64,000 nt of DNA from Gonatopus flavifemur (lineage: Eukaryota > Arthropoda > Insecta > Hymenoptera > Dryinidae), in the NCBI GenBank assembly GCA_018340375.1, contig JAFFJZ010000026.1, positions 186,001 to 250,000 on the forward strand, in the 5' to 3' direction. Below the pieces are notes generated by a model that saw nothing but the letters and a program-made list of their open reading frames with translations, had not been told where the DNA came from and did not search any database. The position numbers and the translations under genes were made by a program. Numbering within the stretch: the first letter of the stretch is position 1; every line of letters begins with the position of its first letter. Shown piece after piece: positions 63,894 through 64,000 of this stretch.

Positions 63894-64000
63894 AATATGA
63901 TGTGCTAGTTGATTCCAAATTCTTTGCTGAAATCTCACCTGTCGCCTTTATAATTTTTCTAGCAGCACTCAAAGGTTCTCAAAATGTCTTCTAAACCACT

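Overview
This window is eukaryotic, AT-rich and intron-bearing. The transposon types (irritans-type and other mariners, Tc1, hAT, Gypsy LTR elements, several non-LTR lines, very many MITEs) and one conserved host gene point to an insect, perhaps a beetle; the order is a guess. There are no prokaryotic features.

The only host gene I can support is a class I unconventional myosin on the minus strand, closest in wording to the animal MYO1E/MYO1F type. Five consecutive motor-domain exons lie at 60858-61035, 37762-37924, 36555-36662, 28499-28627 and 28207-28397. All have GT-AG borders and matching phases and together encode about 256 residues, from the P-loop to just before switch II. The upstream exons should lie beyond 64000. 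Downstream exons were not found below 28207, so they are off-window or unrecognised. One intron is about 22.9 kb and holds most of the mobile DNA on the right of the window.

Layout. 0-4.8 kb: foldback elements and MITEs. 4848-13220: a dead Gypsy element (minus) with both LTRs, a polypurine tract, gag and integrase, broken by a hAT, a purine-rich LINE, a deleted mariner and two MITEs. 13.2-17.7 kb: a 1.1 kb MITE-like element, a BED-finger scrap, a LINE reverse transcriptase and an LTR-like segment. 17.7-21 kb: a degenerate array rich in CCAGTACTGG, beside an irritans-type mariner with an uninterrupted transposase frame. 21.5-24.3 kb: a LINE tail and a broken Ulp1-type cysteine protease. 24.5-28.15 kb: a foldback element split by a 2.5 kb solo LTR. 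28.2-37.9 kb: myosin exons, with Tc1, mariner and CAGCAAA-type MITEs in the introns. 38-44.5 kb: nested mariners, LINE and MITEs. 44594-54640: a 10 kb palindromic giant built of layered tandem repeats with a 163-bp satellite at its centre. 54.6-60.3 kb: a LINE (ORF1 plus endonuclease) cut by four small elements, then a second LINE reverse transcriptase in the opposite orientation. 60.9-64 kb: the myosin P-loop exon and more repeats.

The most unusual object is the giant palindrome. It resembles Drosophila foldback (FB) elements in principle, but it carries 5S-rRNA-like segments in both arms and a satellite array that reverses orientation at about 49889. A second theme is a set of small elements sharing an ACACGGAG/CACTGAG-type end but with unrelated interiors. 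Coordinates of repeats were read by eye and can be off by a few bases.
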